This document shows, one piece after another, positions 14,298-23,244 of a DNA stretch of 32,989 nt. The DNA lies in the NCBI GenBank assembly GCA_027366585.1, contig DAHXNF010000027.1:1-32989 (forward strand). The letters run 5' to 3'. The stretch comes from Thermoplasmatales archaeon. Lineage in GTDB: Archaea > Thermoplasmatota > Thermoplasmata > Thermoplasmatales > Thermoplasmataceae. Positions within the stretch are counted from its first letter, which is position 1, and each line of letters begins with the position of its first letter. The position numbers and the translations under genes are program-made. The notes below the pieces were generated by a model. It ran no database searches and had not been told where the DNA came from. It saw nothing but the letters and a program-made list of their open reading frames with translations.

Positions 14298-17069
14298 TTA
14301 AGGTTCAAGGTTCACAATTGATGATATCAGTTTCTTGATTTCGTGCTGCAGGTTGAGCCCAAGATCCTTTTCCTGCATCAATTCCCGGAGGAACGAATCA
14401 GGATCCTCCCTGTAGCCTAGCAATTTGTTCAGCGCTTTCACAAATCCATCAATCTTGCGCTGCGTGGGTTCAGTCCTGTCAATCCTCTTACCGACAATCC
14501 CTGTATTTACCCTGCCGATCAGGTTGACGTAAAGCGTGGCTATGCCTATTTTTTTCATATCCACCTTGAAATTCCTTGAATACATCTTCTTGTATATGTA
14601 AAGCTGCAATCTGTGATCAGATATGTATGTATCATTCTCGTATGCATCTGTCTTGAAATCCGCGATTATCGTCCTTCCATCCTTGGTAGTGAAGACTGCA
14701 TCCAGCTTACCCGTAAAAATCATGGACGAATGTCGAGGATCAACTGAGTCGAATACCTCCCCGACCGGAAGTTTTATCGACATCTCCGATGCAGACTGCC
14801 TCGCGTCGAGCTCCTTTTTGATTTCTTCAACCAGGCTCTTCAGGTTCTCCAGAGGTGCCCTGTGATCGTCAGGCACCTCCCCGATCTGCTCTCCTCTGAA
14901 TAGCATTTCAGCGTAATTGTGTATCGCACTTCCCTTGGTCATGCCCCTGGAAGGTTCACGAATGCTGAAGATATAATCCTTTAGGAAGCTGAATGGAGAG
15001 TCAATCCTGCTGATCATCGAATAGGACAGCGCAAAATTGGAGCTGAAATAAGCCCTGATTGATTCCCTCAACCATTCGCCTCCTTTCCTGATGATGCTCA
15101 TTGCCTCCTCGCTTCTTCCATGAACGAAATGCTGGTATGCCCTGGAATAGACTTTTTCCATTTCATTCACTGTTGCTTCGGCTGTAACACTGTCAGTCAC
15201 TGCCGATCCTGCATCACAATACCTTGGAGATAACTTCTGGGGAATTACAATGCTCAGATCTGTTTTAGCCCTGGTTATTGCGACAAAGTCGATCCTTGAA
15301 TCCTCGTATCTCAGTTCCTGCCTGACATCGATCCCCTTAGCAGCCATAATCACTGCCCTAGTAACGATGTCGATAAATGTAGTCCTTTCTGAAGAGTTCG
15401 AGGGACAATATATGACACGATCGAACTCCATACCCTTTGCCTTATGGACAGTTGTCAGTACAATGCTGTTGTCTCCCGGGGAAATATCCTCCTCAAAGTT
15501 GCTGATTGACAGATAATCCATCAAGTCATCCAGATCAGGTAGATCGGACTGTTCAAAGTATTCCCTGACAGCGTTCTGTATCGAGAGAGCCGCATAGAAG
15601 TGATCCTTGCCCAGTGACGACGCAATCGGGAGTATCTTCGACTCAAGGATTTGAAGGATGCCGTCCTTCGACTTCCTCTGCACTATGTCTGAATGCAGTG
15701 AGGGAGCAAGTTTTTCCAGATCCTGTAGAGAAAGATCAATCCACTTGTATTTTGAGGAAATGCCAAAAGCCTCGGCAACTGTTACTTCGGAATATGGCGT
15801 GAAAATTGCAGGGATAAAGGTTTCTTTCTTCGGCAATATGACCGCCCTAAGGTACCTGAGAATGTCCTGACGGGATGGTTCAGACAAGGTCCAGGGTGAA
15901 GTTGTGCCAAACTTTATTCCAGCAGCTTCCAGATACGATGCCATTTCCTGAAGCTGGTCATTTCTCCTGGTTATTATCGCAGTTACACCGTCCAGGTCAT
16001 CCTGTCCCAGGAGTGAAACAGCTGCTCTCTCCGGCTCTTCTGAAAAGAATACCTTCACCTTTTCTCCCGTCTTGTCATCATGAGATTTCAGGTCAGAAAT
16101 TTCCGTGGAGAAGGAACGTTCCCCATTTCTTTCATAGAAACTGCGTGCATATGCAAGGATCTGTTCAGTGCTTCTGTAGTTATCGGTAAGGTAGCGCTTC
16201 TCGCATGTGAGATTGGATATGAAATCGGTAAAATTCTTGAGGCTTCCTCCCTGGAAGCCAAATATCGACTGCTTCGGATCCCCGACGAGGAAGTGGTTCC
16301 TGGCGCTGCGGATGGCAATCTCGAACTCAAGCTCGTTAAGATCCTGAAGCTCGTCGACCAGGACCCAATCATATGTCGTCCTCTTGCCGTCAGGAAGCTC
16401 GAGCCAGTGGGACAGTAGATCGTTGTAGTCCACCATACCGTTCTTTGCAAGGGCATCCTGGTATGATACCATGATCTGAAGGAAGTGTTTCGCAAATGCC
16501 CTAATCTCGTCATCTGACATCGACCTGGAATTGCCCTCGCTCAGTATTCTTGAAAGAGCGTCTTCAAGGGCATCCTCCCGAATGGAAGATGGGGATATAT
16601 TGAACGATTTAGCATATCGTATGGCATTCTCTATTTTTCCGATAAGCTCCCCTATTATATACTGGTCACCGTAACTGAACATCCTTTTCTCCCGGATAGT
16701 GCGAAGTATGGATGCACGAATGAAGTTAGTGGGAGCTATCTCAGTGGTTCGGGAATAGGATGAAATCTCATCCAGGGCAAATGCATGGAAAGTTGACACA
16801 CTAATCCTGTACGCTACGTCCTTGAAGCCAGAGGATACAAGCTTGCTGCCAATTCTCCTCTGCATCTCTGCAGCTGCCCTGTTAGTGAAGGTAACGCATA
16901 ATATCCGGTCGGGTTCTACACCCTCTTTTACCAGCTTAACGGCAAAATTAGCGATCTCTTCTGTCTTTCCGGTACCAGGGTTGGCTATGACAAGAATATT
17001 CCTGGAATCCATCTTTCCTTCCGAGAAGGACTCAAGATTGTTTCTATTAATCACAGACGCACCTGGCAT
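14298..17069 (-). CDS. UvrD/Rep-family helicase fused to PD-(D/E)XK nuclease (AddA-like)
   Basis: A 923-residue superfamily 1A helicase-nuclease. Helicase motifs in order: Walker A ANPGTGKT (29-36), VTFTNRAAAEM, STFHAFALDEI, Walker B VDELQDLNELEF, VGDPKQSIFGFQGG, LTDNYRSTEQIL, LTTVHKAKGMEFDRVIY and VAITRAKTDLSI. The C-terminal third carries a RecB/AddA-type nuclease: GKLDAVFTTKDGRTIIADFK, with D790, D804 and K806 as probable metal/catalytic residues. Bacterial AddA works with AddB; no AddB-like gene is in the window. An AddA-like architecture suggests processing of broken DNA ends or recombination. Smaller single-chain archaeal forms exist, so the exact group needs a phylogeny. Confidence 0.88.
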   Translation of the reverse strand: MPGASVINRNNLESFSEGKMDSRNILVIANPGTGKTEEIANFAVKLVKEGVEPDRILCVTFTNRAAAEMQRRIGSKLVSSGFKDVAYRISVSTFHAFALDEISSYSRTTEIAPTNFIRASILRTIREKRMFSYGDQYIIGELIGKIENAIRYAKSFNISPSSIREDALEDALSRILSEGNSRSMSDDEIRAFAKHFLQIMVSYQDALAKNGMVDYNDLLSHWLELPDGKRTTYDWVLVDELQDLNELEFEIAIRSARNHFLVGDPKQSIFGFQGGSLKNFTDFISNLTCEKRYLTDNYRSTEQILAYARSFYERNGERSFSTEISDLKSHDDKTGEKVKVFFSEEPERAAVSLLGQDDLDGVTAIITRRNDQLQEMASYLEAAGIKFGTTSPWTLSEPSRQDILRYLRAVILPKKETFIPAIFTPYSEVTVAEAFGISSKYKWIDLSLQDLEKLAPSLHSDIVQRKSKDGILQILESKILPIASSLGKDHFYAALSIQNAVREYFEQSDLPDLDDLMDYLSISNFEEDISPGDNSIVLTTVHKAKGMEFDRVIYCPSNSSERTTFIDIVTRAVIMAAKGIDVRQELRYEDSRIDFVAITRAKTDLSIVIPQKLSPRYCDAGSAVTDSVTAEATVNEMEKVYSRAYQHFVHGRSEEAMSIIRKGGEWLRESIRAYFSSNFALSYSMISRIDSPFSFLKDYIFSIREPSRGMTKGSAIHNYAEMLFRGEQIGEVPDDHRAPLENLKSLVEEIKKELDARQSASEMSIKLPVGEVFDSVDPRHSSMIFTGKLDAVFTTKDGRTIIADFKTDAYENDTYISDHRLQLYIYKKMYSRNFKVDMKKIGIATLYVNLIGRVNTGIVGKRIDRTEPTQRKIDGFVKALNKLLGYREDPDSFLRELMQEKDLGLNLQHEIKKLISSIVNLEP

Positions 17070-17132
17070 GATCTACAATGGATTCTACACAAGTGTAATA
17101 GGAGGTGACCGCAAGTATGAGGGAAAAACAGC

Positions 17133-17885
17133 TTACCTCTGCCTGGCTTTTACGAGTTGCGAAAGTGCCTTCCTGTAATCATTTCCGTAAAGCTTCTTTG
17201 CTGCCATTTCAAGGTTTTCCTGAACAGCATTGTATTCTGCCGTCATTGAATTTACCTTGAAGAAATCTGCTGAATCCTGGAAATACCGAATAGATTCCTG
17301 CATTTCATCCTCCTTAAACATCAATTCACCCATCTTGAAGGTTGAAAGCCCAAGATAGTTGAGTACTTTTCCCTTAATCTGTGCTATTATTGAGTTTGGG
17401 AAGTCAAGTATTGCCTTAAAGTTCGTGCTGGATTTCTGCAGGTAAAGCGGTGATCCATAAATGACTCCCATCTCCCTGTAAATCTTACCAAGAACATAAT
17501 GAGAATTTATCTTCTCCTGCTGGGATTCGTCATTGTCTTGAAGGATCGCCTCGTATGACCTTACTTCTTTCATGTAATCTTCCTTGAGGGTTTCCAGCTG
17601 CTTTGGCGAGAATGTCCTCTTTACTCTGTTGAGATCTGTTTCAGACCGTTCTCCCGGAGGCTTTACCAGGAGATCTTCATATTTCTCAATCCTGCTTATA
17701 AGACCTGTAACAGGGTCTGCAATTGCAAGATATCTTGTCTTTACTCCACCTGAAGTAACGTTAAGGAATACACGCCAGTCAATGGCGTCCTTTTCCAGAT
17801 CTGATGGCGTGATAAGTGAAGAATCAATGTCGAGCCTCTTCGAGAGCTCTTCTACAGCCATTCTCACAATCTCTCTAATATCCAT
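17133..17885 (-). CDS. TPR-like helical protein
   Basis: A 250-residue protein with two parts. Residues 1-75 contain a short beta-rich segment (WRVFLNVTSGGVKTRYLAIADPV). The remainder is helical with TPR-like pairs (HYVLGKIYREMGVIYGSPLY, VLNYLGLSTFKMGELMF, SIRYFQDSADFF). No catalytic motif is seen. I chose the ATG at 17885 over the upstream TTG at 17903, because a TATA-like run (about 17910-17916) lies 27 nt before it, as for leaderless genes. The helicase-nuclease gene starts 63 bases before its stop and runs in the same direction; whether the two are linked is unknown. Confidence 0.6.
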   Translation of the reverse strand: MDIREIVRMAVEELSKRLDIDSSLITPSDLEKDAIDWRVFLNVTSGGVKTRYLAIADPVTGLISRIEKYEDLLVKPPGERSETDLNRVKRTFSPKQLETLKEDYMKEVRSYEAILQDNDESQQEKINSHYVLGKIYREMGVIYGSPLYLQKSSTNFKAILDFPNSIIAQIKGKVLNYLGLSTFKMGELMFKEDEMQESIRYFQDSADFFKVNSMTAEYNAVQENLEMAAKKLYGNDYRKALSQLVKARQR

Positions 17886-18256
17886 GTATAACCAGATCGA
17901 CAAAGCAGATTATAATGTTTACCTTTTACACTTGTTGGAGATCTTGTGCTAGAAAAATTCTCAATTTACGTTTGCTTTCCTCCGATTCAGCCTAGTTCCA
18001 GCAACTTGCCACCTACAGGTATGGCAGTTACCTGCCTTCAAGCATCTAAATAATTCACGCTAACTAATCACAGTTTAACGTCAATGTAGCTGCAGCGATT
18101 TTTCCCTCAAATATTGACTTTGATATATTTTCCGATAACCTTGTGTTTCCTTCGCTCTCTGGAGATAAGGCGGCATATATAAGATCATGTGAATCTAAGT
18201 GCTTCATGTTCATCATCGCAAGGGTTCAGTAAATAAAGATTCCAGACTGCCAAAGG
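17886..18256. other. Intergenic region downstream of mak
   Basis: About 370 bases without an intact gene. It contains the promoter of the TPR-like gene, a perfect six-pair hairpin CAGGTA / TACCTG with a seven-base loop at 18016-18034, and the Pcc1-like remnant described separately. No tRNA or known ncRNA is recognisable. Confidence 0.5.
18038..18207 (-). pseudogene. Pcc1-like fragment (KEOPS subunit family), probably broken
   Basis: A 47-codon ORF (18064-18207) reads like the first two thirds of an archaeal Pcc1 protein. DLIYAALSPESEGNTRLSEN corresponds to the Y-x-A/S-L-x-P-E start of the family, and KIAAATLTLNCD to the strand leading to its conserved Asp. It stops (TAG) where Pcc1 should continue into the SLRAxxNSYLRW helix. 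An overlapping frame continues LVSVNYLDA, which looks like a shortened version of that helix, so a frameshift with a small deletion fits. An AT box (18231-18238) lies 28 nt before the ATG at 18207. It could instead be an unrelated small protein. The match is by eye. Confidence 0.35.
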
Positions 18257-19663
18257 CTATCTCGTGAATTCGAGGCGCGACAAGAATTCAAGCGGTATGT
18301 CCACCCATGCCGGCCTATTATTCAGCTCATATTTAAGCTCATAAATTGACTTCTCGGTAAGGAAGACGCGGAGAAGGTTTCTCTCAATCCTGCCCTGGTA
18401 ATGCGAAGAATAGGATGAAAGATACCGATCCGTCATTCTATCGAGCCAATCCTGTCTGTTCTCTTCAGGGAGACTAATTCCTTCGGACCTGGAGGAGAAT
18501 GCAAGGGAATAGTCGAATGATCTAATCATTCCTGCAATATCCTTGTAAGGCAGGGAATAGATAAAACTGCTTCCCGAACGCCGCATGGGCTCCCCTTCGA
18601 AGTCTATCGCGTAGTATGATCCATCACTAAATAAGACCTGTCCAAGGTGAAAGTCACCATGCACTACCATCAGTGACTGGCCCAAAAATTTCCTTGTCTC
18701 CTTCTTGCATGAATGAAGGATCTGTTCCTTCCTTGAAAGAAGCTCCTCCAGCATCAAGTGCATTTCATCTGTCAACTCTGAAGAGTCACTGGAAAAAACG
18801 TGGCCGATGTCATCAATATTCTCCATTATTCCTGACAGCATCGATTCACTCATATCATCGGAGAATACATGATTCTCCCCGGTTGGAAGAGATCGAAGTG
18901 CCATGTGCATCCTGCCAGTAAGGGATCCAAGTTTTTCTGCATCTTCAAGGAGGAGCAATCTTTCAGTACTTCTGTTTGATTTTATCCCTTCAGAGAGATT
19001 GGTTACAAACCTTGACCAGCCGTCGATTGATCCACTTAGATACTGCGAAAGTGACGCCAACAGAATCCTGTTTTGGCCAGCGAGCTCGACTTTACCCACC
19101 GGCATCGGTAAATTCCTGAAATCTGTGTTCTGCCATAACATTGTTGGAATGATAATGTCCGGGTTGTCCGAATCAATGAGTTTCCTGTAGATTTTCAGTA
19201 TCAGCATGTTTCCGATAACAATGGACGTATTGCTCTGTTCCGCAGTGATTTTTCTCGTTTTCCGCTCGATCCCCGCCGGGATCGTGGCGAATTTGTTCAT
19301 TTCGCCCCTGATCACAATTCCAGGAAGCTTGATCTCCTCGGATCCGCTGATAATATCCAAAAGCGAAAGTACAAAGCCGGGATCGCCGGTTGCATCATAC
19401 AGATTTCTCACTTGGCCGGCAATCCTGGCGGAAATAAAGGAATCGCCGCACTCCATTAAAGTGAACGGTACGAAGTACCGTTCTGAACCTCCATCGGCAT
19501 AATGGAAACGAAAGATCGATAAATGATAAGACTCGTGAAATGGAACAAAGTATTCCACCTCGACTCCTATGATTGCCCTGCCCTTTGAGCTAAACCATCT
19601 TTTGCTCCTAATGAAATTCTGTACAGACGTTTCAAGATCCAGCCTGGATTCAGGATCAATCAT
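18257..19663 (-). CDS. mak: Maltokinase
   Basis: A 468-residue maltokinase of the aminoglycoside-phosphotransferase-like fold. It uses ATP to make maltose 1-phosphate from the maltose produced by TreS. Visible features are the N-terminal cap FIRSKRWFSSKGR typical of Mak/Pep2, then SNTSIVIGNMLILKIYRK, the catalytic HGDFHLGQ loop (D337) and the metal-binding IDFEGEP (D354). The ATG at 19663 is chosen: AGGAGG (19676-19681, minus strand) precedes it by 12 bases, while the ATG at 19675 would touch the Shine-Dalgarno. The longer 498-residue reading frame is an artefact inside treS. It overlaps the treS stop by eight bases and is the last gene of the glgB-glgE-treS-mak operon. Confidence 0.9.
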   Translation of the reverse strand: MIDPESRLDLETSVQNFIRSKRWFSSKGRAIIGVEVEYFVPFHESYHLSIFRFHYADGGSERYFVPFTLMECGDSFISARIAGQVRNLYDATGDPGFVLSLLDIISGSEEIKLPGIVIRGEMNKFATIPAGIERKTRKITAEQSNTSIVIGNMLILKIYRKLIDSDNPDIIIPTMLWQNTDFRNLPMPVGKVELAGQNRILLASLSQYLSGSIDGWSRFVTNLSEGIKSNRSTERLLLLEDAEKLGSLTGRMHMALRSLPTGENHVFSDDMSESMLSGIMENIDDIGHVFSSDSSELTDEMHLMLEELLSRKEQILHSCKKETRKFLGQSLMVVHGDFHLGQVLFSDGSYYAIDFEGEPMRRSGSSFIYSLPYKDIAGMIRSFDYSLAFSSRSEGISLPEENRQDWLDRMTDRYLSSYSSHYQGRIERNLLRVFLTEKSIYELKYELNNRPAWVDIPLEFLSRLEFTR

Positions 19664-21326
19664 CCTGAATTCCATCCTCCTGGTTCGGTGAAACCAGCCT
19701 GAGCCAGAAGAAGCCATGAGGCGGAAGGGTGAAGAAATATGGGAGATCGCCAATAAAAGGGAATCTTGCCTCGGTTATAACTTCCGCCGGCCTGTAACCC
19801 TTGTACTGTTTCAGGTCGAGTTCCACATATGTGTGCTTGCTGGACATGTTGAAGACACAGAGAATCTGCTCACCTTCGTATGTCCTGATATAGCAAAGTA
19901 CTTTCTTGTTCTGATACGCGAGAAACTGGATGTCGCCGCGTCCAAAGATGGTATTGTATTTTTTGCGCACCCTGAGCATCTTTCGGACCCAGTTCAGCAG
20001 TGAGCTCGATATCCTTGACTCAGATTCAACGTTCACGGATTCATAGTGGAAATTCGGGTTAGTGATAACAGGCGAGTAAAGCGCTTCATTATCGGCATGA
20101 GAGAAACCTGCGTTGCGATCATACGACCACTGCATTGGCGTCCTGACACCGTTCCTGTCTCCGAGGTATATGTTGTCCCCCATTCCCAGCTCGTCCCCGT
20201 AATACAGCACCGGAGACCCCGGTATCGAAAGGAGCAGAGCATAGAGAAGCTCCAGCGTCGCACGATCATTGTCAACGAGTGGCGCAAGACGCCTCCTTAT
20301 TCCCATATTAAGGCGCATCTTCGGCAACTTGGCATACTCGGAGTACATGATGTCACGTTCCTCGTCTGTAACCATCTCCAGGGTGAGCTCGTCATGGTTC
20401 CTCAGGAATATCCCCCAGTCGCATGTCTTCGGAATCGGAAGCGTCTGGTTTATGATCTCCTTTATCGGCAGGCTCGACTGCTTCGCAAGCGCTATGAAAA
20501 GTCTGGGCATCAGTGGGAAGTTGAAGCACATATGGAACTCGTCCTCGTTGCCGAAATACTCCTTCGCTTCCGATGGCCACTGGTTGGCTTCCGCGAGCAG
20601 GATGGTTCCCGGAAACTCGGAATCAATCATCTTCCTCATATCCTTGAAGAAGGCATGCGTTTCCGGAAGGTTTTCACAGTTTGTCCCTTCCCGTTCGAAT
20701 AGGTAAGGTACTGCATCGCACCTGAAACCATCCAGTCCTTTCTTCAGCCAGAAGCGAATGACGTTCTTCATCTCCATGCGAACTTCCGGGTTATCAAAGT
20801 TGAGGTCAGGCTGGGAAGAATAAAAGCGGTGCCAGTAATACTCCTTTGTAAGAGGTTCCCATGCCCAGTTCGAAACCTCTGTGTCCTTGAATATGATCCG
20901 TGCCTGGCTGTACTTCTTGTCATTATCGCTCCACACAAACCAGGAACGTTTTGGTGATTTTTTGTCCCTCCTGGCTTCCCTGAACCATTCTATCTGGTCG
21001 GAAACATGGTTCAGTACGAGATCTGCAATAACCCGTATACCAATGGCATGTGCAGAATCCAGGAAGTTCTGGAAATCATCCATCGTGCCGTACTCAGGCT
21101 GGATGGAATAGAAGTCGGATATGTCATAGCCATCGTCCTTGAGCGGTGATTTGTAGAATGGCAGGAGCCATATGCAATCTATGCCCAATGTTTTCAAATA
21201 GTCGAGCTTCTGCCTCAATCCCTCGAAATCTCCGATGCCATCATTATTGGAATCGTAGAAGCATTTCACATGCAATTCGTAGAAAATCGCGTCCCTGTAC
21301 CAAAGATTCGATTCTTCAGCCACCAT
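19656..21326 (-). CDS. treS: Trehalose synthase (maltose alpha-D-glucosyltransferase)
   Basis: A 556-residue GH13 enzyme interconverting trehalose and maltose. The N-terminus LWYRDAIFYELHVKCFYDSN and GDFEGLRQKLDYLKTLG are typical of TreS. Catalytic residues are D204 (GFRCDAVPYL, nucleophile), E246 (LLAEANQWP, acid/base) and D312 (LRNHDELTLEMV). GVRTPMQWSYDRNAGFS is the conserved TreS loop, and a small C-terminal beta domain closes the protein. It is a stand-alone TreS; in some bacteria the maltokinase is fused at this C-terminus, here it is the next, overlapping gene. It starts four bases after the glgE stop. Confidence 0.96.
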   Translation of the reverse strand: MVAEESNLWYRDAIFYELHVKCFYDSNNDGIGDFEGLRQKLDYLKTLGIDCIWLLPFYKSPLKDDGYDISDFYSIQPEYGTMDDFQNFLDSAHAIGIRVIADLVLNHVSDQIEWFREARRDKKSPKRSWFVWSDNDKKYSQARIIFKDTEVSNWAWEPLTKEYYWHRFYSSQPDLNFDNPEVRMEMKNVIRFWLKKGLDGFRCDAVPYLFEREGTNCENLPETHAFFKDMRKMIDSEFPGTILLAEANQWPSEAKEYFGNEDEFHMCFNFPLMPRLFIALAKQSSLPIKEIINQTLPIPKTCDWGIFLRNHDELTLEMVTDEERDIMYSEYAKLPKMRLNMGIRRRLAPLVDNDRATLELLYALLLSIPGSPVLYYGDELGMGDNIYLGDRNGVRTPMQWSYDRNAGFSHADNEALYSPVITNPNFHYESVNVESESRISSSLLNWVRKMLRVRKKYNTIFGRGDIQFLAYQNKKVLCYIRTYEGEQILCVFNMSSKHTYVELDLKQYKGYRPAEVITEARFPFIGDLPYFFTLPPHGFFWLRLVSPNQEDGIQDD

Positions 21327-21330
21327 TCAA

Positions 21331-23244
21331 TCATTCCTCTGGAATCAATATAGCAGCAGACCTCTTACCCGGAGTGAGAGTAAGGTTGAAGTCCCTTGCT
21401 GTCAGTGATAACCTGCTGCCTATAAAAACATCCTGAAACCACTGATTCCCAACTATATCCGGAAGGATGCCGGGCGGAATCGTGAGCCTGGAAGTGTGCT
21501 CCTCGTAGGGGTTGATGTTGACAGCGACAAGTGCAAAGGACAAAGTCGACGGATTCCTGCGCAAGTAGAAAACTATGTTGGGGTTAGAACTCCCGAGGAA
21601 TGTTACCTCATTTAATCCCTGGAAAGCGTCATACTCATTGCGGATCCCGTTGAGCCGCGAAATAACGTCCCTGATATTTCCCGACGCCTTCCAGTCCCTC
21701 TTCCTTATCTCATATTTCTCCGAATTCAGGTACTCTTCCCTTCCCGGCACAGGAATGTTCTCGCACAGCTCGTATCCACTGTACATGCCCCAGAGTGGCG
21801 AAAGTGTCGCTGCAAGTACAGCCCGCATTATGAAGGCATTTCTGCCTCCGCGCTGCAGGACGTATGGCAGGATGTCCGGCGTATTCACGAAGAACATGGG
21901 CCTGAAATAATCTCTCAGCGGCCTCGACGTGAGCTCATTAATGTATTCCCGTATCTCGTAATCGTAGTTACGCCAGGTGAAATAAGTATACGATTCATTG
22001 AAACCTGCCTTTGACAGGCCATACATCAGTTTTGGCCTGGTGAAAGCCTCGGCCAGGAATACAGTATCAGGATATTTTCTCCTAAGGCTGGAAAGGCACC
22101 AGTTCCAGAAATCAAGAGGCTTTGTGTGTGGATTATCTACCCTGAAAATTTTTATGCCATGCCGAATCCAGAATTCGAAGACACTGCGCAGTTCTCTCCA
22201 TAGGGGAAGAGGATCTGGCTGGTCAAAATTTATCGGATAAATATCAAAATACTTCTTGGGCGGGTTCTCGGCATACCGGATGGAGCCATCCGGTCTATGA
22301 CTGAACCATTCCGGATGTTCCCTGACGTATGGATGATCCGGTGAACACTGGAATGCCATGTCTAATGCTACTTCTATCCCCACAGACCTGGCGGCATCGA
22401 TCAAACTTTCAAAATCCTCCATGCTTCCAAGATCCGGGTTGATTGTTTTGTGACCGCCAAGGCGGTTACCAATTGCCCAGGTACTTCCGGGATCTCCCGG
22501 CTTTGCAACCTTACTGCCATTCCTGCCTACCCTGTTTGTTTCACCGATCGGGAATATTGGTGTAAGGTAAAGGACGTTAAACCCCATTTCCTTTATGTCC
22601 GGAAGGCGCGCTATACAGTCCTTGAATGTACCGGGCTTTGCAGGATCCGAACCCTGTGATCTCGGGAATATTTCATACCACGAGGCAAAGCCCGCTATTC
22701 TGGGATCGACGGAAATTATGAAGACACGAGATTCGGAAAGTCCTTTTTTTTCCTGCAGGGATCGTACCGAAGTCCCTGTCACCGAATAACTGCTGAATTT
22801 CTTGATCGCTTTTATTGGATCTCTATCCAGAAGTTCTATATAGGCGGACACTTCCACGCTCGTCTGCCCTTCCAGAATAGCGGACAGATCATGCCTGATC
22901 GCCAGAATGTCACTGCCGGCGTCCTCCCCGGCCTCAATCCATTTTGCGGCATCCCTGATATGCGTGGATATTGAATCGATCCATGCCTCCACTGCAAAGG
23001 CATAAATCCCAATCCTGTCGACCTTGAACTGCCCGGCCCAGGAATCGTTCTCGACATGCCTAAGTTCGGAATAGCTCCAGTTCCTCTGCCTGGCTCTCTT
23101 ATATCGGATGCGCGCATCCAGCACATAGACTCCATGGCATACTATATCGCATGTTACTGTGATGGTATCGTCAATCAGGGCGCGGGCAGGATATATGCCG
23201 CCATCCACCGACGGTAGAATGTTCTCAATCAGTATCTCCTGCAT
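21331..23244 (-). CDS. glgE: Alpha-1,4-glucan:maltose-1-phosphate maltosyltransferase
   Basis: A 637-residue GH13_3 enzyme that extends alpha-1,4-glucans by two glucose units from maltose 1-phosphate. Diagnostic segments: an N-terminal beta domain, GFNVLYLTPIFPIGETNRVG, GSTWAIGN, NPDLGSMEDFE, and FRVDNPHTKPLDFW with nucleophile D370. FLAEAFTRPK carries acid/base E399, and NTPDILPYVL carries D457. The D-to-E distance of 29 residues equals that of the Streptomyces enzyme (D394/E423). This excludes ordinary amylase. The start overlaps the glgB stop by one base (TGATG). Confidence 0.96.
   Translation of the reverse strand: MQEILIENILPSVDGGIYPARALIDDTITVTCDIVCHGVYVLDARIRYKRARQRNWSYSELRHVENDSWAGQFKVDRIGIYAFAVEAWIDSISTHIRDAAKWIEAGEDAGSDILAIRHDLSAILEGQTSVEVSAYIELLDRDPIKAIKKFSSYSVTGTSVRSLQEKKGLSESRVFIISVDPRIAGFASWYEIFPRSQGSDPAKPGTFKDCIARLPDIKEMGFNVLYLTPIFPIGETNRVGRNGSKVAKPGDPGSTWAIGNRLGGHKTINPDLGSMEDFESLIDAARSVGIEVALDMAFQCSPDHPYVREHPEWFSHRPDGSIRYAENPPKKYFDIYPINFDQPDPLPLWRELRSVFEFWIRHGIKIFRVDNPHTKPLDFWNWCLSSLRRKYPDTVFLAEAFTRPKLMYGLSKAGFNESYTYFTWRNYDYEIREYINELTSRPLRDYFRPMFFVNTPDILPYVLQRGGRNAFIMRAVLAATLSPLWGMYSGYELCENIPVPGREEYLNSEKYEIRKRDWKASGNIRDVISRLNGIRNEYDAFQGLNEVTFLGSSNPNIVFYLRRNPSTLSFALVAVNINPYEEHTSRLTIPPGILPDIVGNQWFQDVFIGSRLSLTARDFNLTLTPGKRSAAILIPEE

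Noticed and set aside
17100-17120. GGAGGTGACC-like ribosome-binding sequence followed by ATG on the plus strand
   Set aside because: The ORF behind it is antisense to the TPR-like gene and stops early; there is no sign of a plus-strand gene.
19664-19753. 30-residue N-terminal extension of maltokinase
   Set aside because: It runs antisense to nothing but overlaps treS coding sequence deeply, and the Shine-Dalgarno places the start at 19663.
20046-20702. 218-codon open frame on the plus strand
   Set aside because: Antisense to treS, whose catalytic residues are all on the other strand.
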